Part shown: positions 36,701-45,135 of the stretch, piece by piece
Position numbering within the stretch: position 1 is the first letter of the stretch
Layout: every line of letters begins with the position of its first letter
Source: Treponema sp.
GTDB lineage: Bacteria; Spirochaetota; Spirochaetia; Treponematales; Treponemataceae
Direction of reading: 5' to 3'
DNA length: 64,000 nucleotides
Assembly (NCBI GenBank): GCA_024402695.1
Contig: JAKSTG010000001.1
Location: 186,001 to 250,000 of the forward strand
Notes under the pieces: model-generated
What the model saw: the letters and a program-made list of their open reading frames with translations, nothing else
Databases searched by the model: none
Told to the model about the DNA's origin: nothing
Translations under genes and position numbers: made by a program

Positions 36701-39700
36701 TTTCCACCTGTTGTTACATTCTGAGCATTATCACTTGCGATTTTTACTGAATCCCCATTGTGGGTAAATCCTGAATCACCGAAGGTAACATTTCCATTAA
36801 ATGTAATGAGAGGATTTATATCTGTTTCAGAACCATCGGCTTCTGTTTTTGTTTTTGATGTACCAACAAGACTTCCCACATTCGTTCCACTTACGCCTGC
36901 ATAGTTTCCGCTGAAAATAGAATTTCCTGTTCCAAGATTGATGGTTCCAGTGTTAGTTACGGCTGAAGAGAAAGTTGCTGTTGTTCCCAAAGTGATGGTA
37001 CCACTGTTTGTGACAACTCCGCCAAAAGTTCCGGTTGTACCAAGTGCAAGAGTACCTGAGTTTCCAAAAGTTCCTGTGAAGTTTCCGGAACCAGAAGCTG
37101 AAAGAGAACTTGAAGCATTAAGTGTTGTATTTCCACTTACACTGACTTTTACAGTTTTACCTGTTGCATAGGTTACAGTTGTTCCAGTAGTTCCGTCACC
37201 AACAACAAGACTTGTGGCTTTTATATCTCCGGTTACTGTTTTTGTTCCGCTTCCTTCGAATGAAAGAGCGGCAAAATCCTGTCCATTTGTAGAGAATGTC
37301 TGATCTCCAGATTTTATAAAAGCTACCTTTTCTCCATTATGAGTAAAGTTTCCGAATGTAGCATCCCCTTCAAAAGAAATAATTACTCCGGAAGCAACCG
37401 TACTTTTTCCGACCAGAGATCCTATTAAAGGATCAGCATCCAAATCAGAAGGATCTGGAACAACGGAATTATAATTTCCTCTGAAGGCAAGGCTTCCCGA
37501 ACCCGCATTGATTGTTCCACTGTTTGTAACAGAAGAAGCAAAAGTTCCGCTTTCAGTCAGAGTAAGAGTTCCCTTGTTCTCAACTGCGCCGCTGAAAGTT
37601 ACTGCTGTGTTTATTGTAAGATTTCCTGAACTTACTGTAAGAACCCCGATATTTCCTCCAGGAAGTTTTACATTTCCTGTTGTTTCAAGAGCAGGCTCTG
37701 AATCATAAGTTACTGAAACTGCCGAAAGAGATTTTCCGGAAACTGTAGTTCCTTTAAGGATTCCTTTTGTTGTTAATTCCAGATTTCCAATGACTGCATC
37801 AGTTGAACCTGTATGGTTGATTGTTCCGTTTGTGAGTTCTATTTCATCAACAAGGACAGAAGGATTAGTTGAGTCTTTAGCTCCTGTGTAAGAAGCGAAC
37901 TCAAGGGTCAATCCTGAAGGAACAATTACTGTTCCATTATTTGTAAGAGAACCTGTTGTTGTTTTACTTGTAGTAGTTGAAACACCGGTATCTGACACTC
38001 TTGTATATGAAGAAACTGTAAATTCTGTTCCTGAATCAATTACAAGATTTTTGTAGCCATCTGATTTTTCAAGCCATCCCGAAGCCGAAGCCGAAACCGA
38101 AGTCGACGGACCATAATATTCAACAGTTGAATTAGCCCCACTAACAACAGAAGAAACACCAAATTCCGAACTTAATCCATGAGTTCCGAACTGTTCGTTT
38201 CCATAAAGTTTCAGAAGTCCGTTATTTGTAAGTATATCAAGTTTCAGGTGCGAACCTTCAAGCCTGAGCACACCACCATTGGTTACTTCACCGGCTATGA
38301 GATTATGATCACCAAGGTCCAGAGATCCTGGTTTTGTTCCATCAGCTACAGTTGTAATATATCCTTTTGCGCTTGAACTATAGCAAAGATCAAGATCGGC
38401 TGTGAGAGCAGGATATTTAGCGAGTCCTTTCGGAATGGTAACAACTGCACCCTTTCCAGGAACTGTTGCAGGACTCCAGTTCTCTTTTACATTCCAATTT
38501 GTTTTATCATCATCTTCAGAAGCACCGGCTGTCCAGGTATAAGCCTGACCAGGGAAAATCCAACTTTCGTTGTTTCCACCATCAGTAGAATGTAAAGCTT
38601 CTGCAGGTCCGTTAGTACCGGTGAATTTTGAATTTGTAACACTTAAGTATTCAAGATTATTACCAGCTGCTTCCTGATTAAAATTAATACTCCACTGCCC
38701 GCTTGTTGATTGTAACGTAACAAGTTTTCCACCTTCTCCGCCAGTTCCATTTGAAATAATTTTGCCGTTTACAGTTTGTTCTGTATCTGCAGCAAAGATT
38801 ACAGTTGAGCCTTTTTCAAAAGTAAGATCATTGAAAGTATTTCCGGCTGAGAGACTTACAGATGAATCTTCAGCAAAGGTCACATTATTAAATTCACACT
38901 GACCGGAAATTGATTTTGATGAACCTGAGAAAACAATAGTTCCTGCTGTAGATTTAAAAACTCCTGGAGTCAGAACTGGATCTGGAACAGAAGAATCATC
39001 AGCTGCTTCCAGTTCAAACATTCCGCCAACTTCAAAACTTGAAGTTGTAGTAAGTTTTTTTCCTTTTTTAACAAAAATATCATTGAACTTTGTATTTCCA
39101 CTTGCTGTAGAAATACTTGAAGAAGCTCCTGTGAAAGTAACAGTACCTGTAGAAGAAAGACCACTTTCCGAAGTGTTAAGATCCTTAAAGGTCCCTGAAA
39201 CTTTTATATTTCCAGCTGAGGTAAGTTTATCCCCATTATTAACAGTGATATTTGTAAAGTTTGCAGCACTTCCAGGAACAAGTATTGTTTCTCCGTCAAT
39301 TTCCAGAGTTCCAATCGATACTGTATTTCCGAAAGTCAGACTGTAAATAGAAGATGTTATGGTTGTGAAAGTTTTTGTTGGACCTACAGCGCCTGTATAG
39401 ATTGCACTTCCCGCTCCGGAAAGAGTCAGAGTTTCTGTTCCTGCTGAAGTATCCGTAGTTCCTGAAACAGTGAAAGCTTTTCCTGAAGCAACAGAAACAA
39501 TGGAGTTCTCGCTTACAATAAGTGCATTTGAAACTGTAACATTTTCTGTTACCGAAAGTCCTGCAGCAGATGTATTTTCGAGTTCAAGATTATAGTAAGT
39601 AAACGGAAGAATTCTCTGTGCTGCTGAGCCTGAATATTTTACAAGACCGGAATCTGAATTCAGTTTATCGATTGTACCGGAACTTGAAATATCAATTGTT

Positions 39701-42700
39701 CCGGAATTGGTTACTGAACCGGTGGTTACAGATCCGCTTCCATCAATATTTAAAGTTCCATTATTGGTAAGCGCCCCTGTAAGACTCAAGCTGTTGTTAG
39801 CAAGTGTAAGTGATTTTCCAGAATTGATTTCAGCGCTTACAGCCGAAATAGTTTCGGCAGGATCTGCACCGGAAATACCTAAAGAGACAGTTCCGTTAAT
39901 TACAATCTTATTATATTTTTTTCCGGTATCAGCACTTGGGAATACAGGGACTTTTCCTCCAGTATACTCCCAGGTACCTGATTCTGTAAGAATTTTACCA
40001 GTTGTACGACTATCAGGAAGACTTACAGTCTCAGTTCCTTTTGAAACAACATTTCCCGAGTTTGTATAAGAGTCATTAACAGAAAGAGTTCCCCCGTTCA
40101 GAGTAACAGTTCCGCTGTTTGAAAGAGTTTCTGCAGTCAGTGCGTTTCCATTCAAATCTATTTCAGCACTTTCTGAAACTTCTACTTTCAGAATATTTAC
40201 TGCACTTGTCAAAACAGGAACACTTATTGAAGTATTACTGATATAAACTTCAAGTGCATCATCCGAAGTACTTGGTGCAATCAAAACATCCGTATTACCG
40301 TCTGAAGAAGCTTTCCAGTTTCCGACATAAGACCAGAGAGTTTTGTTAGCCTCATCTCCCCCGCCGTCACTTCCAAACCAGTATACTTTTTTCTCAGCAA
40401 ACCAGTTTTTATTGTTTCCACCGTCCGTAACTTTGTAATCGCCTTTATCAAGACGAACTACTGATGGAATATTATTTGCCGAAGCAGATTTTTCAATTTT
40501 TACATAATTGAAATTATCTTTTGTGATTTTAGAAGGTGCATAATAAAGCCCCCAGGTACCGGCAGTTGAAGCATCTGTTTCCAGTAAACCAAGAGTGATA
40601 TCATGTCCCACAGTTCCCGTAACAGTCATAACTCCAGAAACGGTCTGAGTATTTCCTTCTTCAAATTTAATTACAGCATCTTCCGTTGTACATTCAAGAT
40701 TATTAAATGTAGTTGTACCGCTTACCTTGTGAGGTCCTTTACCAGATAAAACAACAGTTCCAGTTCCCGCTGTAAAGGTTCCAAAATTTGAAAAATCGCC
40801 TGTAATGGTAATATTATTGGCCCCAGCAGAAAGAGTTCCGTTTTCTTTTATTTCCAGATTTGCACACTGCAAAGAAGCTCCAAGCGAAACTGATTTTCCG
40901 GCCGCATTATCAATGATTACCTTTGAATATGTCTTGCCTGCTTTAGGCGTAAAAGTCTGATCAGCTGAACCATTAAGGGTAATATCCCCGGTTCCATTCC
41001 AAGTTCCTACATCAGTGAAATTTCCGCCGGCGGTTACAGTTCCTGAACCATTAAAGGTTCCATTATTTGTTAGTTTTCCGCCACAGGATATTTTTCCAGC
41101 CCCGGAAACTGTAACGCTGCTTCCTATTTCAAAATCTCCAAGAATGGAAACATCTGCGCCAATAAGTGCTGTCCCTGAAGACAAAGTAATATTGTTAAGA
41201 TTATTTGAAACACCGGAAATGCTGACAGTACTTCCTGCTTCTGTTCCAGCCAAAGTTATGCTTCTGGTACCTACAGTAGCAGTTTCTACAGTTATTCCTG
41301 TTACTGTTATGTTTCCGTAACCTGCGTCCACAGCAGCTGCAACAGTATAATCAGCCTTGTCCTGAAGCTTAAGTTTTACTCCTGCGATTGTTGTCTGATT
41401 TTCCGAAGTACAGTTATTTTCAAAAACTGCACCGTCATTCAAGATCACAGTTCCAGTTCCTGAATATGAAGGAAGAGAAATTTTTCCCGATTCACCGATT
41501 TCAACTGATCCGTTATTGATTAAAGGATATAAAGATTTTCCTTCATCGTCACTATTGTTCTGTTTATTCAAAAAAGAATCAGTTACTATGAAATTCTTTG
41601 CAGTAACTTTCCCGGTAGAAGAAACAGTCATCTCATTTCCGGATTCATTGCCATAAGTATTAAGATGAACAGTTCCTGTAACAGACAAAACAGCATTTAT
41701 TTCTGTTGTAGTTTTTGGATAACTGTATAATGCAAGATGATAAAAATTATTTACTGAAAGATTTTTATTAACAACAAGACTTGTTCCTGAATGTGTATCA
41801 AACTCATCATTAACGGTAACAGGAACATTAAGAATTAATGTTCCGATTTTACCCGTCTCCCCACTGGCGCGGGTCAGATCAACTTTTTCCAAATTATTCA
41901 GAGACCCGGATCCGGAAATATTTACCGTAAAACTTTCCGCCAGATTCTGATCAGGAACTGCAATATTCAGATTCTTGATTCCGGATACTTCCCTAGTCAG
42001 AACAAGATCCACATTTCCGCCCACAAAAAGATTATCCGCTGTTTGATCTGATGAAACTGTTACTGTTATTTTTTTATCAGCATCTGCATCCCTGTTGGTA
42101 ATGTATATTTCTTCTGCTGTAATCGGGCCTGCAAGAGTTGATGATGAATTGATATAAACATTCGCTGCTTCCAGATTACCACTTAAAATAAATCCACCTT
42201 CTGCAGAAAGGGATTTTAAACTGACAGTTCCTGTAATCTCCGGAGCATGATTTGTGCCGGTTATGACAGGAATAAATACATCTGAAGTTCCGTCATTTTT
42301 AGGTTTGGATATCCAGTTTCCATCATCATTCCAGTCAGAACTGATTTTTCCAGTCCAGATAGCAGAATTACCTGAAATATCCAGATTCGCAGAATCATCA
42401 AGAGAAACTCTGTCCCCGCCTACAATCTGACCGCTTAAGACAATTTTTCCGTCACCCTTGAACACAACCCCGTTGGAACCATCATAGTTTCCGGTTCCTG
42501 CATTTCCCGTATTTACCAGCCCGGTGACTGTAAATTCTACAGGTAACTGTATTTCAAGACTCTTATCGCAGTTCCAGGTTGTTGCATCAAGATATCTTAC
42601 TGTAACTTTACCGCCACCAGCAGTATCTTTAATAACAAGGTCACCGCCTACATTATAATTATCACCTAAAACTAAGGTATCAACAGTCAGATTATGACCT

Positions 42701-42951
42701 TTAAGGTCAATAGATTTTGCCCCCGGATTTGTTTCTGAATTTATGATTTTTAGTGTTTCAAAAGATGCATTATCAGTAAGCTCGTATTCCAAATCCTCTT
42801 TAAACTCGCTGTCGTCCGAAAAAGTTCCAGGCAGCTCAATGGCCTGTGCCCGCATACCTGCACAAAGAAAAAACAGGGCAAAAAAAGCCAGCAGGTTTTT
42901 TATAAGAGGATTCTTTACTGTATTCATTCCGAAAAAAGAACGGTTTTTCAT
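27745..42951 (-). CDS. giant secreted repeat protein with FlgD-like C-terminus
   Basis: About 5,070 aa in one uninterrupted frame. I start at the ATG giving MKNRSFFGMN..; in-frame ATGs lie 6 codons earlier and 8 later. A signal peptide (hydrophobic LLAFFALFFLCAG, cut near AQA 37) is followed by some 3,800 residues of Gly/Ser/Thr/Asn-rich beta repeats (for example GTVTFKNNLG, LTNNGTINIG) as in adhesins that fold as beta-helices. Four Trp-rich modules (WTG..DW..NW or YWFGG..NW) recur near residues 200, 860, 1470 and 2465. The last ~1,150 residues are non-repetitive, end with a FlgD-like Ig domain (GNLGTGTTNFTWNGTN, RGMYFIRI) and lack a clear beta-barrel. A surface adhesin or matrix protein is inferred. 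Confidence 0.85.
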   Translation of the reverse strand: MKNRSFFGMNTVKNPLIKNLLAFFALFFLCAGMRAQAIELPGTFSDDSEFKEDLEYELTDNASFETLKIINSETNPGAKSIDLKGHNLTVDTLVLGDNYNVGGDLVIKDTAGGGKVTVRYLDATTWNCDKSLEIQLPVEFTVTGLVNTGNAGTGNYDGSNGVVFKGDGKIVLSGQIVGGDRVSLDDSANLDISGNSAIWTGKISSDWNDDGNWISKPKNDGTSDVFIPVITGTNHAPEITGTVSLKSLSAEGGFILSGNLEAANVYINSSSTLAGPITAEEIYITNRDADADKKITVTVSSDQTADNLFVGGNVDLVLTREVSGIKNLNIAVPDQNLAESFTVNISGSGSLNNLEKVDLTRASGETGKIGTLILNVPVTVNDEFDTHSGTSLVVNKNLSVNNFYHLALYSYPKTTTEINAVLSVTGTVHLNTYGNESGNEMTVSSTGKVTAKNFIVTDSFLNKQNNSDDEGKSLYPLINNGSVEIGESGKISLPSYSGTGTVILNDGAVFENNCTSENQTTIAGVKLKLQDKADYTVAAAVDAGYGNITVTGITVETATVGTRSITLAGTEAGSTVSISGVSNNLNNITLSSGTALIGADVSILGDFEIGSSVTVSGAGKISCGGKLTNNGTFNGSGTVTAGGNFTDVGTWNGTGDITLNGSADQTFTPKAGKTYSKVIIDNAAGKSVSLGASLQCANLEIKENGTLSAGANNITITGDFSNFGTFTAGTGTVVLSGKGPHKVSGTTTFNNLECTTEDAVIKFEEGNTQTVSGVMTVTGTVGHDITLGLLETDASTAGTWGLYYAPSKITKDNFNYVKIEKSASANNIPSVVRLDKGDYKVTDGGNNKNWFAEKKVYWFGSDGGGDEANKTLWSYVGNWKASSDGNTDVLIAPSTSDDALEVYISNTSISVPVLTSAVNILKVEVSESAEIDLNGNALTAETLSNSGTVTLNGGTLSVNDSYTNSGNVVSKGTETVSLPDSRTTGKILTESGTWEYTGGKVPVFPSADTGKKYNKIVINGTVSLGISGADPAETISAVSAEINSGKSLTLANNSLSLTGALTNNGTLNIDGSGSVTTGSVTNSGTIDISSSGTIDKLNSDSGLVKYSGSAAQRILPFTYYNLELENTSAAGLSVTENVTVSNALIVSENSIVSVASGKAFTVSGTTDTSAGTETLTLSGAGSAIYTGAVGPTKTFTTITSSIYSLTFGNTVSIGTLEIDGETILVPGSAANFTNITVNNGDKLTSAGNIKVSGTFKDLNTSESGLSSTGTVTFTGASSSISTASGNTKFNDIFVKKGKKLTTTSSFEVGGMFELEAADDSSVPDPVLTPGVFKSTAGTIVFSGSSKSISGQCEFNNVTFAEDSSVSLSAGNTFNDLTFEKGSTVIFAADTEQTVNGKIISNGTGGEGGKLVTLQSTSGQWSINFNQEAAGNNLEYLSVTNSKFTGTNGPAEALHSTDGGNNESWIFPGQAYTWTAGASEDDDKTNWNVKENWSPATVPGKGAVVTIPKGLAKYPALTADLDLCYSSSAKGYITTVADGTKPGSLDLGDHNLIAGEVTNGGVLRLEGSHLKLDILTNNGLLKLYGNEQFGTHGLSSEFGVSSVVSGANSTVEYYGPSTSVSASASGWLEKSDGYKNLVIDSGTEFTVSSYTRVSDTGVSTTTSKTTTGSLTNNGTVIVPSGLTLEFASYTGAKDSTNPSVLVDEIELTNGTINHTGSTDAVIGNLELTTKGILKGTTVSGKSLSAVSVTYDSEPALETTGNVKLPGGNIGVLTVSSGNLTINTAVTFSGAVENKGTLTLTESGTFASSVTNSGTINAGSGSLAFRGNYNSVVPDPSDLDADPLIGSLVGKSTVASGVIISFEGDATFGNFTHNGEKVAFIKSGDQTFSTNGQDFAALSFEGSGTKTVTGDIKATSLVVGDGTTGTTVTYATGKTVKVSVSGNTTLNASSSLSASGSGNFTGTFGNSGTLALGTTGTFGGVVTNSGTITLGTTATFSSAVTNTGTINLGTGNSIFSGNYAGVSGTNVGSLVGTSKTKTEADGSETDINPLITFNGNVTFGDSGFTHNGDSVKIASDNAQNVTTGGNSFAALTFEGSGTKTITGDISAASLVLGDETTGTTVKNATNKTVKVSVSGNTTLNGSSFLSVSGSGSFTGTFGNSGALTLGTTGIFGGAVANSGTITLGTTGDFSAAVTNTGTINLGTEDSTFSGNYTGVSGTNVGTLSGTSAKKTEDDGSKTDINPLITFKGNVTFGNFNHNGDSVLFTSVADQTLTTNNQNFADVEFSSAGENKTISVTGTLVVYGNLTNTKGLSENVSIKISGTENFATTSITGVKKVKDFTVENTSTAYTKTVLFPASGSNPPLAGSGLTVTGNFILSGKDRGINGKSVKLSAQGTPSEDITTWWYLESVDPSKVTVTNAEIGYAYSAIDVSGKTNVENPTCVETLDPTTSAYTTYHWFADHKYYWFGGTNDNAWATGGNWKVSTEESASTLARGPKSDDETISVYIKGGAVDASGKQLILGGDVTVKEFHIDSGFRTDLNKYKVTSDVFENNGILVIDGSVDVPLVKANTTSKIIHGESSTVEYNGWTDGTVVITTYEGLGLKTDTDSSYRNLLVKGSGVFVYTNGAALKTSGTFNTGTGVSTITTTGNQTFGGTVTLGDTTGTTFAAGADAQSKYYSITLNGNVTSSGNVAFENPVVLGANILIQADGKNVSFSKTVTGKGKTLTFGAENHLTGNITLTGNAGTATDLLGNVSLFTAADKTLTLKGSVYTSGLTLNGKGLTVTSNPSTETVSVTGPVTLNNEGTVIVSSPMEILGTLGNLTVSSKTTLSLPGNITVSKNVTNNGTIGSDSLDETLTIAGDLTDNGDMTAVEKIIFNGTPDSDAAAGTQKFNPNSDKKYQTVEINNGKNFSVTKELKVTELDFVKTLEAETLKVTADGISVTKATSVSFNGDLTAGQFCDTATAGNIYFNGSSTVIDVIGTDEKPDTLYTTGTVYFNNSVTVKDNLTHTAGVTNFGGTAKASFTAKDSTTNKNLTFGTVVLDNKTEITGNDVSFNNAVSSATGKTFDLTVTGNDVTFGSTVDGTGSFTVTGDGSVTFKNNLGKTTKLGAVSVTGDTITFDIGCTEVSSTGADQTFTGPVTLKENCAFNGKAVTFNNTIDGTKNLTVNGSGAVTFKDSLGNTTKLGTVSVKGTSITFDSGCEKVNSEGADQTFTGPVTLNENCTFTGKNVSYKNTVSGAKDFTVDGSGTVTFENTINGVTLLDVSGTKAVFKNNLGDTAKLGPVSVTAATISLEGCSLVNSIGSEETWNGAVLLGTACTFKGSDIAFESTIDGTYNFTVISTGTAAFHGNVGGIASLSVIDLSAVSIVMDKDVTKVTSTGKAQTYNGPVTLNEDTENDSVLVLTGSSVTFNGTVDGPRHVTVEGEVTLNGDAASETDPTVKTAGKKQIYKNKVLLSKNQTLEAGSVQFDGTVSGNFNLTVDAETLINGKSVTTTGKNQHYKQAVVLGDATVLTGNDITFDSTIDGTYSLTVLSGNVVLGGIVGGTNKLGTIYVSASGKITVDSGCTLIDSTGADQTWKGVLVLNEDCALNGKSITFDETIDGNQNLTINSSYDVLFKNKIGSEETLKDITVSSARKISFETGCTEINSTGFNQTWNGAVTLNEDVEFFAEKAVFASTVDSGSSQKKMKITGKGEFKDSVGKVNKLISFEITGNCDFVSDNEILLSAREGVLFGDAISCNKFKLDNGGLFRTEPDKALTVKGYFVQDGKGNNRISGSIITEGSAEVTFAKPVYVYGSPASPVVFGGESGKFELKDNLIIVLDDSTKTLQIASPLKSKNVVLYSGKLLVEKNLETTEDFVLLGEKYTDDDGRAGHEGEYKYDKTRLAEFKYKNLGKEPVPGLDSPVTVSGYKGELVVDAGVSLVAGKNFYANGLSMTGSSSANWYLDIDENAKAEICFAEAYNCDISNSTVRYKGTLNSERSVGITESCTFDGLVWDDSVNVDEYQFGTNINWDFADFRILEAWTVSDKVVYVKFSSPVRNRNKELSSNISSISYKNNGADESYHSIFTKYEITDQLGTDKFTALGETEEVEELYLCTASASEWSNSDIIRWNTDATGTSAGDAESTDSTGKHRNVIPSVFFARKVSADSNVRFTNKFGKVMKDSGTVWTGTVDKANPVLVEVRPGQETHTAYNSAAGKESQPSYDAHNFIEFAFSEAVDIDNSSASGNITIPAYDTDDKINLVQNVQVDSVLGRISGQKSDNGLKISGLVNIEKGLLVTGNIKDGKADNEVHALYRKASMPAQRIRLSIAGLVDGEVTDINGQEYNRWVGYIDESSAPSGSVRLQSFAESPYIKDLSGNGLKFVKTKGLLINETKEKDYGLWDCSKPAFAPYRRASSKWETPGSANTKQNYEAVGSTVDGTSSLKRLEFHLFDNTPSYYTTGEAQWVSKRGWVKPYDSSKNEINTVLYHSETYAADIFGGSRAFTNDSDSTTGGIRYSSIVDASKYFSFAIGTDSSVELTERFDESSPAYYGAGSPIFQPSTSPARSPVDVDGLYFGFKFRENILSLKTMFTVEYDGENGFITDLAGNRLKSDKIRTMDLTPPSITMTLAPVGQKKLFVMFSKVLETKLPVSLSGSDSKTESITKDPLSEAYPDAFVLAKIEAGSGLGEKAEIQIDKKVPAKVLFNTGEYMGLEFALDKEVTFENISNLYLVARSLGNGYKDPVIDLATNYATLVQDDTGLGNYLPAYSAHAMSDFAVNLINPLYAYNDDENYRDGETSFQNGTYGEDSHAVHDWDAEQKNFGTLYPEGNVIVVAAVNDEETVASGEFNARMYLDNSPDSASVSKEYNKTANANLRVWLPELKGYEVFSSISEDGNKDYESNDSRFIEEGDLSSNIDFQIDSEIIGGYGAGSQISFLFGLTDSSNNPLTVVHSPEFDYSTEIYKAMDRNPFFALRLKNPSDLLSLDLWSFRLKKITKQKGNVTILNNVIDASKGERTVVRIDNPKSGKVDVIVMTLDGNIVDYLNRGNLGTGTTNFTWNGTNRSGKPVARGMYFIRIIGNGFDETRKVMVVK
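33290..33720 (-). repeat. 230-bp internal tandem repeat in the giant gene
   Basis: Consecutive coding units of about 230 bp: a stretch with AACAGGACCTGT.AATGTCTGG recurs at about 33310 and 33540, each followed by the segment for TTKLG.VSV. Translated, the unit is about 77 residues centred on GADQTFTGPVTLNENC. Confidence 0.75.
36190..37345 (-). repeat. long-period (193-codon) repeat in the giant gene
   Basis: Corresponding positions at about 36221 and 36800 are exactly 579 bp apart (193 codons), and a third, more diverged unit begins near 37340. The units encode INPLITFNGNVTFG.., GSGTKTITGDI and AVTNTGTINLGT elements in the same order. Confidence 0.75.
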
Positions 42952-43077
42952 CTTTCTACTATTATACATCAAAGCACTTACTCCAAAAAGTCCAGTCCAC
43001 ATCCCAAAGGCGTAGACGCACTTATCCTCTTCAAGTATCGGAGAAATCTGAAGTCCGGTTTAGAACTATCGTTAAAG

Positions 43078-43123
43078 CAAAAAGCCTGCACTTCCAGACC
43101 TCATGGCCCAAAAGCGCAGGCTT
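43078..43123 (-). terminator. probable terminator of the RNase gene
   Basis: 8-bp stem AAGCCTGC / GCAGGCTT around a 26-nt loop with a T run on the minus strand, after the RNB-domain gene. The large loop lowers confidence. Confidence 0.6.
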
Positions 43124-43139
43124 AACTCTTAAGTTTTCC

Positions 43140-45047
43140 CTAGCTTACAATCTGAAAAAGCACTTCCTGAGTACTGATTTCACATCGTTCCATTTTCAGC
43201 GTAACCTTTTCATTAAGCTCCATGTGATCACAGCCCTGCATAGTGGTCTGCATGTCCAGAGACGGAATCAAAAACAGAGTATCCTTTCCTTTGTGGTCCA
43301 GAACATAGGCATCGCCGGTCCAGTCAGGATTCTGAATAAGGTAAACCAGCTTCCAGTGAGTATCGCTCAGGCGGCTGGCTTTTTTTGCGGCAATGGAAGC
43401 GGCGTCTCCGGCAGAAACGCGAAGGAGCATGTCGTCCTTATCTAAAAGACGGCGCCCGTCCAGGAAGGCACGCAGCTGCTGATGAGCAATAAGGTCTCCG
43501 TAACGGCGCAGAGGGCTTGTTACCTGTGTGTAAACTGAAAGTCCAAGTCCTGCATGAGCCATTGGCGTAATGCCTACACTGCGCTTACGCATACATTTAA
43601 TGCGGGCAAAGTCGCCGGCAAAGCCTTCAGGAATGGAATCCGGAAATTCAGGAGCTTCCTGTCCAACAAATGGGAACGGAATATTGTTTCTGTCTGCATA
43701 TTTTGCAGCTCCTTCCCCGGCCAGAAGCATCATTTCCATAATCATGTCGTTTGATTCATATTTAGTTTCCGGTTCAACAGAAACCTTTTTTGTTTCTTTA
43801 TCGACTGTAATGTGGACTTCCGGAAAGTTGATTGAAACTGCCCCGCGGCGGTTACGGCGGGCAAGATTCTTCCGGGCAATTTCAAAGAAAGGCTTAAGCT
43901 CAGCAGAATCCTTTTCTTCTTCCGCCTGTTTATATGTCTTTCGCTGAACTTTTACGCGTGTTTTCAGAACTTCGCAGGATTCAACGCCTGTTTCTTCGTT
44001 GAACTTAAGTTTAAAGCTCAGTGCAGTACTGATTTCTTTAAGTCCAAGAGCGTAGTCTTCCAGGGCTTCTTCGCAAAGCATACGGGAAGCACCTTCCGGA
44101 ATATAAAGAGTTGTTCCACGGTTACGGGCAGCAATATCAACCGGGCTGTCAGGCATTACAAAACTTGCAGGGTCCGCAATATGAACCCAAAGGTATTCTC
44201 CGTCCCATGCAATTGCATCATCAGGGTCTGTAGAATGTTCACTGTCGATGGCGTAGGCAATTCCCGGAGCGTCAAAACGTTCTTCTTCAGGAACGGCACC
44301 AAGACCTTCACTTGCGGAATCAAAGGCGAATCCGAATCTTGTTGGATAAGGATTTTTTGTGTAATCCCAGATTCCAGTTTCAATAAGAAGCTTGTGGGCT
44401 TTCTGAACATCCTGAGGAAGCTTTGCTTCCTCCAGAGTTTTCGATTTTTCCATTTTGCCAAGAGCAAAACTTTCAATTTCACCCATAAAACGTGAATCAT
44501 CAGGAAGATTCAGTTTTTTATCTTTAAGGCGCTGAATAAAAGCGGCCCGGATTTCTGCCGCGTGTTCTTTTTCATCAAGTTTCTGCTTAAGAGCCGCAAT
44601 TTCATCTTCTGTTCTCAGATTAAATTTCAATTCCCCGACCTTAACTGCATCTTCGTCCTGACTGAATAAAAGAGAAGCCTTTACTGCCTGATACACTGTA
44701 AAAATAGTATCAGGTTCCACGCCGCCCAAAGCCATTTCAGAAATATCATTCAAGGAAACACCGGAAGTCTGATCATCGGACATGAAAAGTTCATAGGCTT
44801 CCTGAAGACCACCTTCAAGAGTTTCTGCTGACGCAACATTTTCAAGAACTTTTTCCAGCGAAGAACAGGCTTTTTCACTAAGAACAATAAAATCCTTTTC
44901 ACGGACTTTCTGTTCAGAATAAACTGCTTTCTTACCAGTTGGAGTTGCGGGCTGGGAACACCAGCGGATCTGATATTTTTCACCATCCTGCTCCAGCACA
45001 ACGGCCGGGTTATTTTTATATAAAACAAGGGAATTTTTACTCAGCAT
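43140..45047 (-). CDS. RNB-domain ribonuclease (RNase II/R family)
   Basis: 635 aa from the ATG giving MLSKNSLVLYKNNPAVVL; the longer frame upstream runs into the preceding terminator. 3'-to-5' hydrolytic exoribonuclease. The catalytic acidic cluster is in YAIDSEHSTDPDDAIAWDG and the channel motif in RYGDLIAHQQLRAF. The N-terminus holds a small barrel domain unlike standard cold-shock domains, as in short RNase II-like proteins of spirochaetes and cyanobacteria. TATAAT ends 6 nt before the ATG and no Shine-Dalgarno is present, so the mRNA is probably leaderless. Confidence 0.88.
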   Translation of the reverse strand: MLSKNSLVLYKNNPAVVLEQDGEKYQIRWCSQPATPTGKKAVYSEQKVREKDFIVLSEKACSSLEKVLENVASAETLEGGLQEAYELFMSDDQTSGVSLNDISEMALGGVEPDTIFTVYQAVKASLLFSQDEDAVKVGELKFNLRTEDEIAALKQKLDEKEHAAEIRAAFIQRLKDKKLNLPDDSRFMGEIESFALGKMEKSKTLEEAKLPQDVQKAHKLLIETGIWDYTKNPYPTRFGFAFDSASEGLGAVPEEERFDAPGIAYAIDSEHSTDPDDAIAWDGEYLWVHIADPASFVMPDSPVDIAARNRGTTLYIPEGASRMLCEEALEDYALGLKEISTALSFKLKFNEETGVESCEVLKTRVKVQRKTYKQAEEEKDSAELKPFFEIARKNLARRNRRGAVSINFPEVHITVDKETKKVSVEPETKYESNDMIMEMMLLAGEGAAKYADRNNIPFPFVGQEAPEFPDSIPEGFAGDFARIKCMRKRSVGITPMAHAGLGLSVYTQVTSPLRRYGDLIAHQQLRAFLDGRRLLDKDDMLLRVSAGDAASIAAKKASRLSDTHWKLVYLIQNPDWTGDAYVLDHKGKDTLFLIPSLDMQTTMQGCDHMELNEKVTLKMERCEISTQEVLFQIVS

Positions 45048-45074
45048 AGGCCCATTATAAAGAAAAAGTCTGTC

Positions 45075-45116
45075 AAAAAAAAGAAGCCCCGGAATCTTTC
45101 GACTGCCGGGGCTTTT
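45075..45116 (-). terminator. terminator of the chemoreceptor gene
   Basis: Perfect 9-bp stem AAGCCCCGG / CCGGGGCTT with a 13-nt loop and a T run on the minus strand. Confidence 0.88.
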
Positions 45117-45135
45117 GTTCACAAAAATGTGTTTA

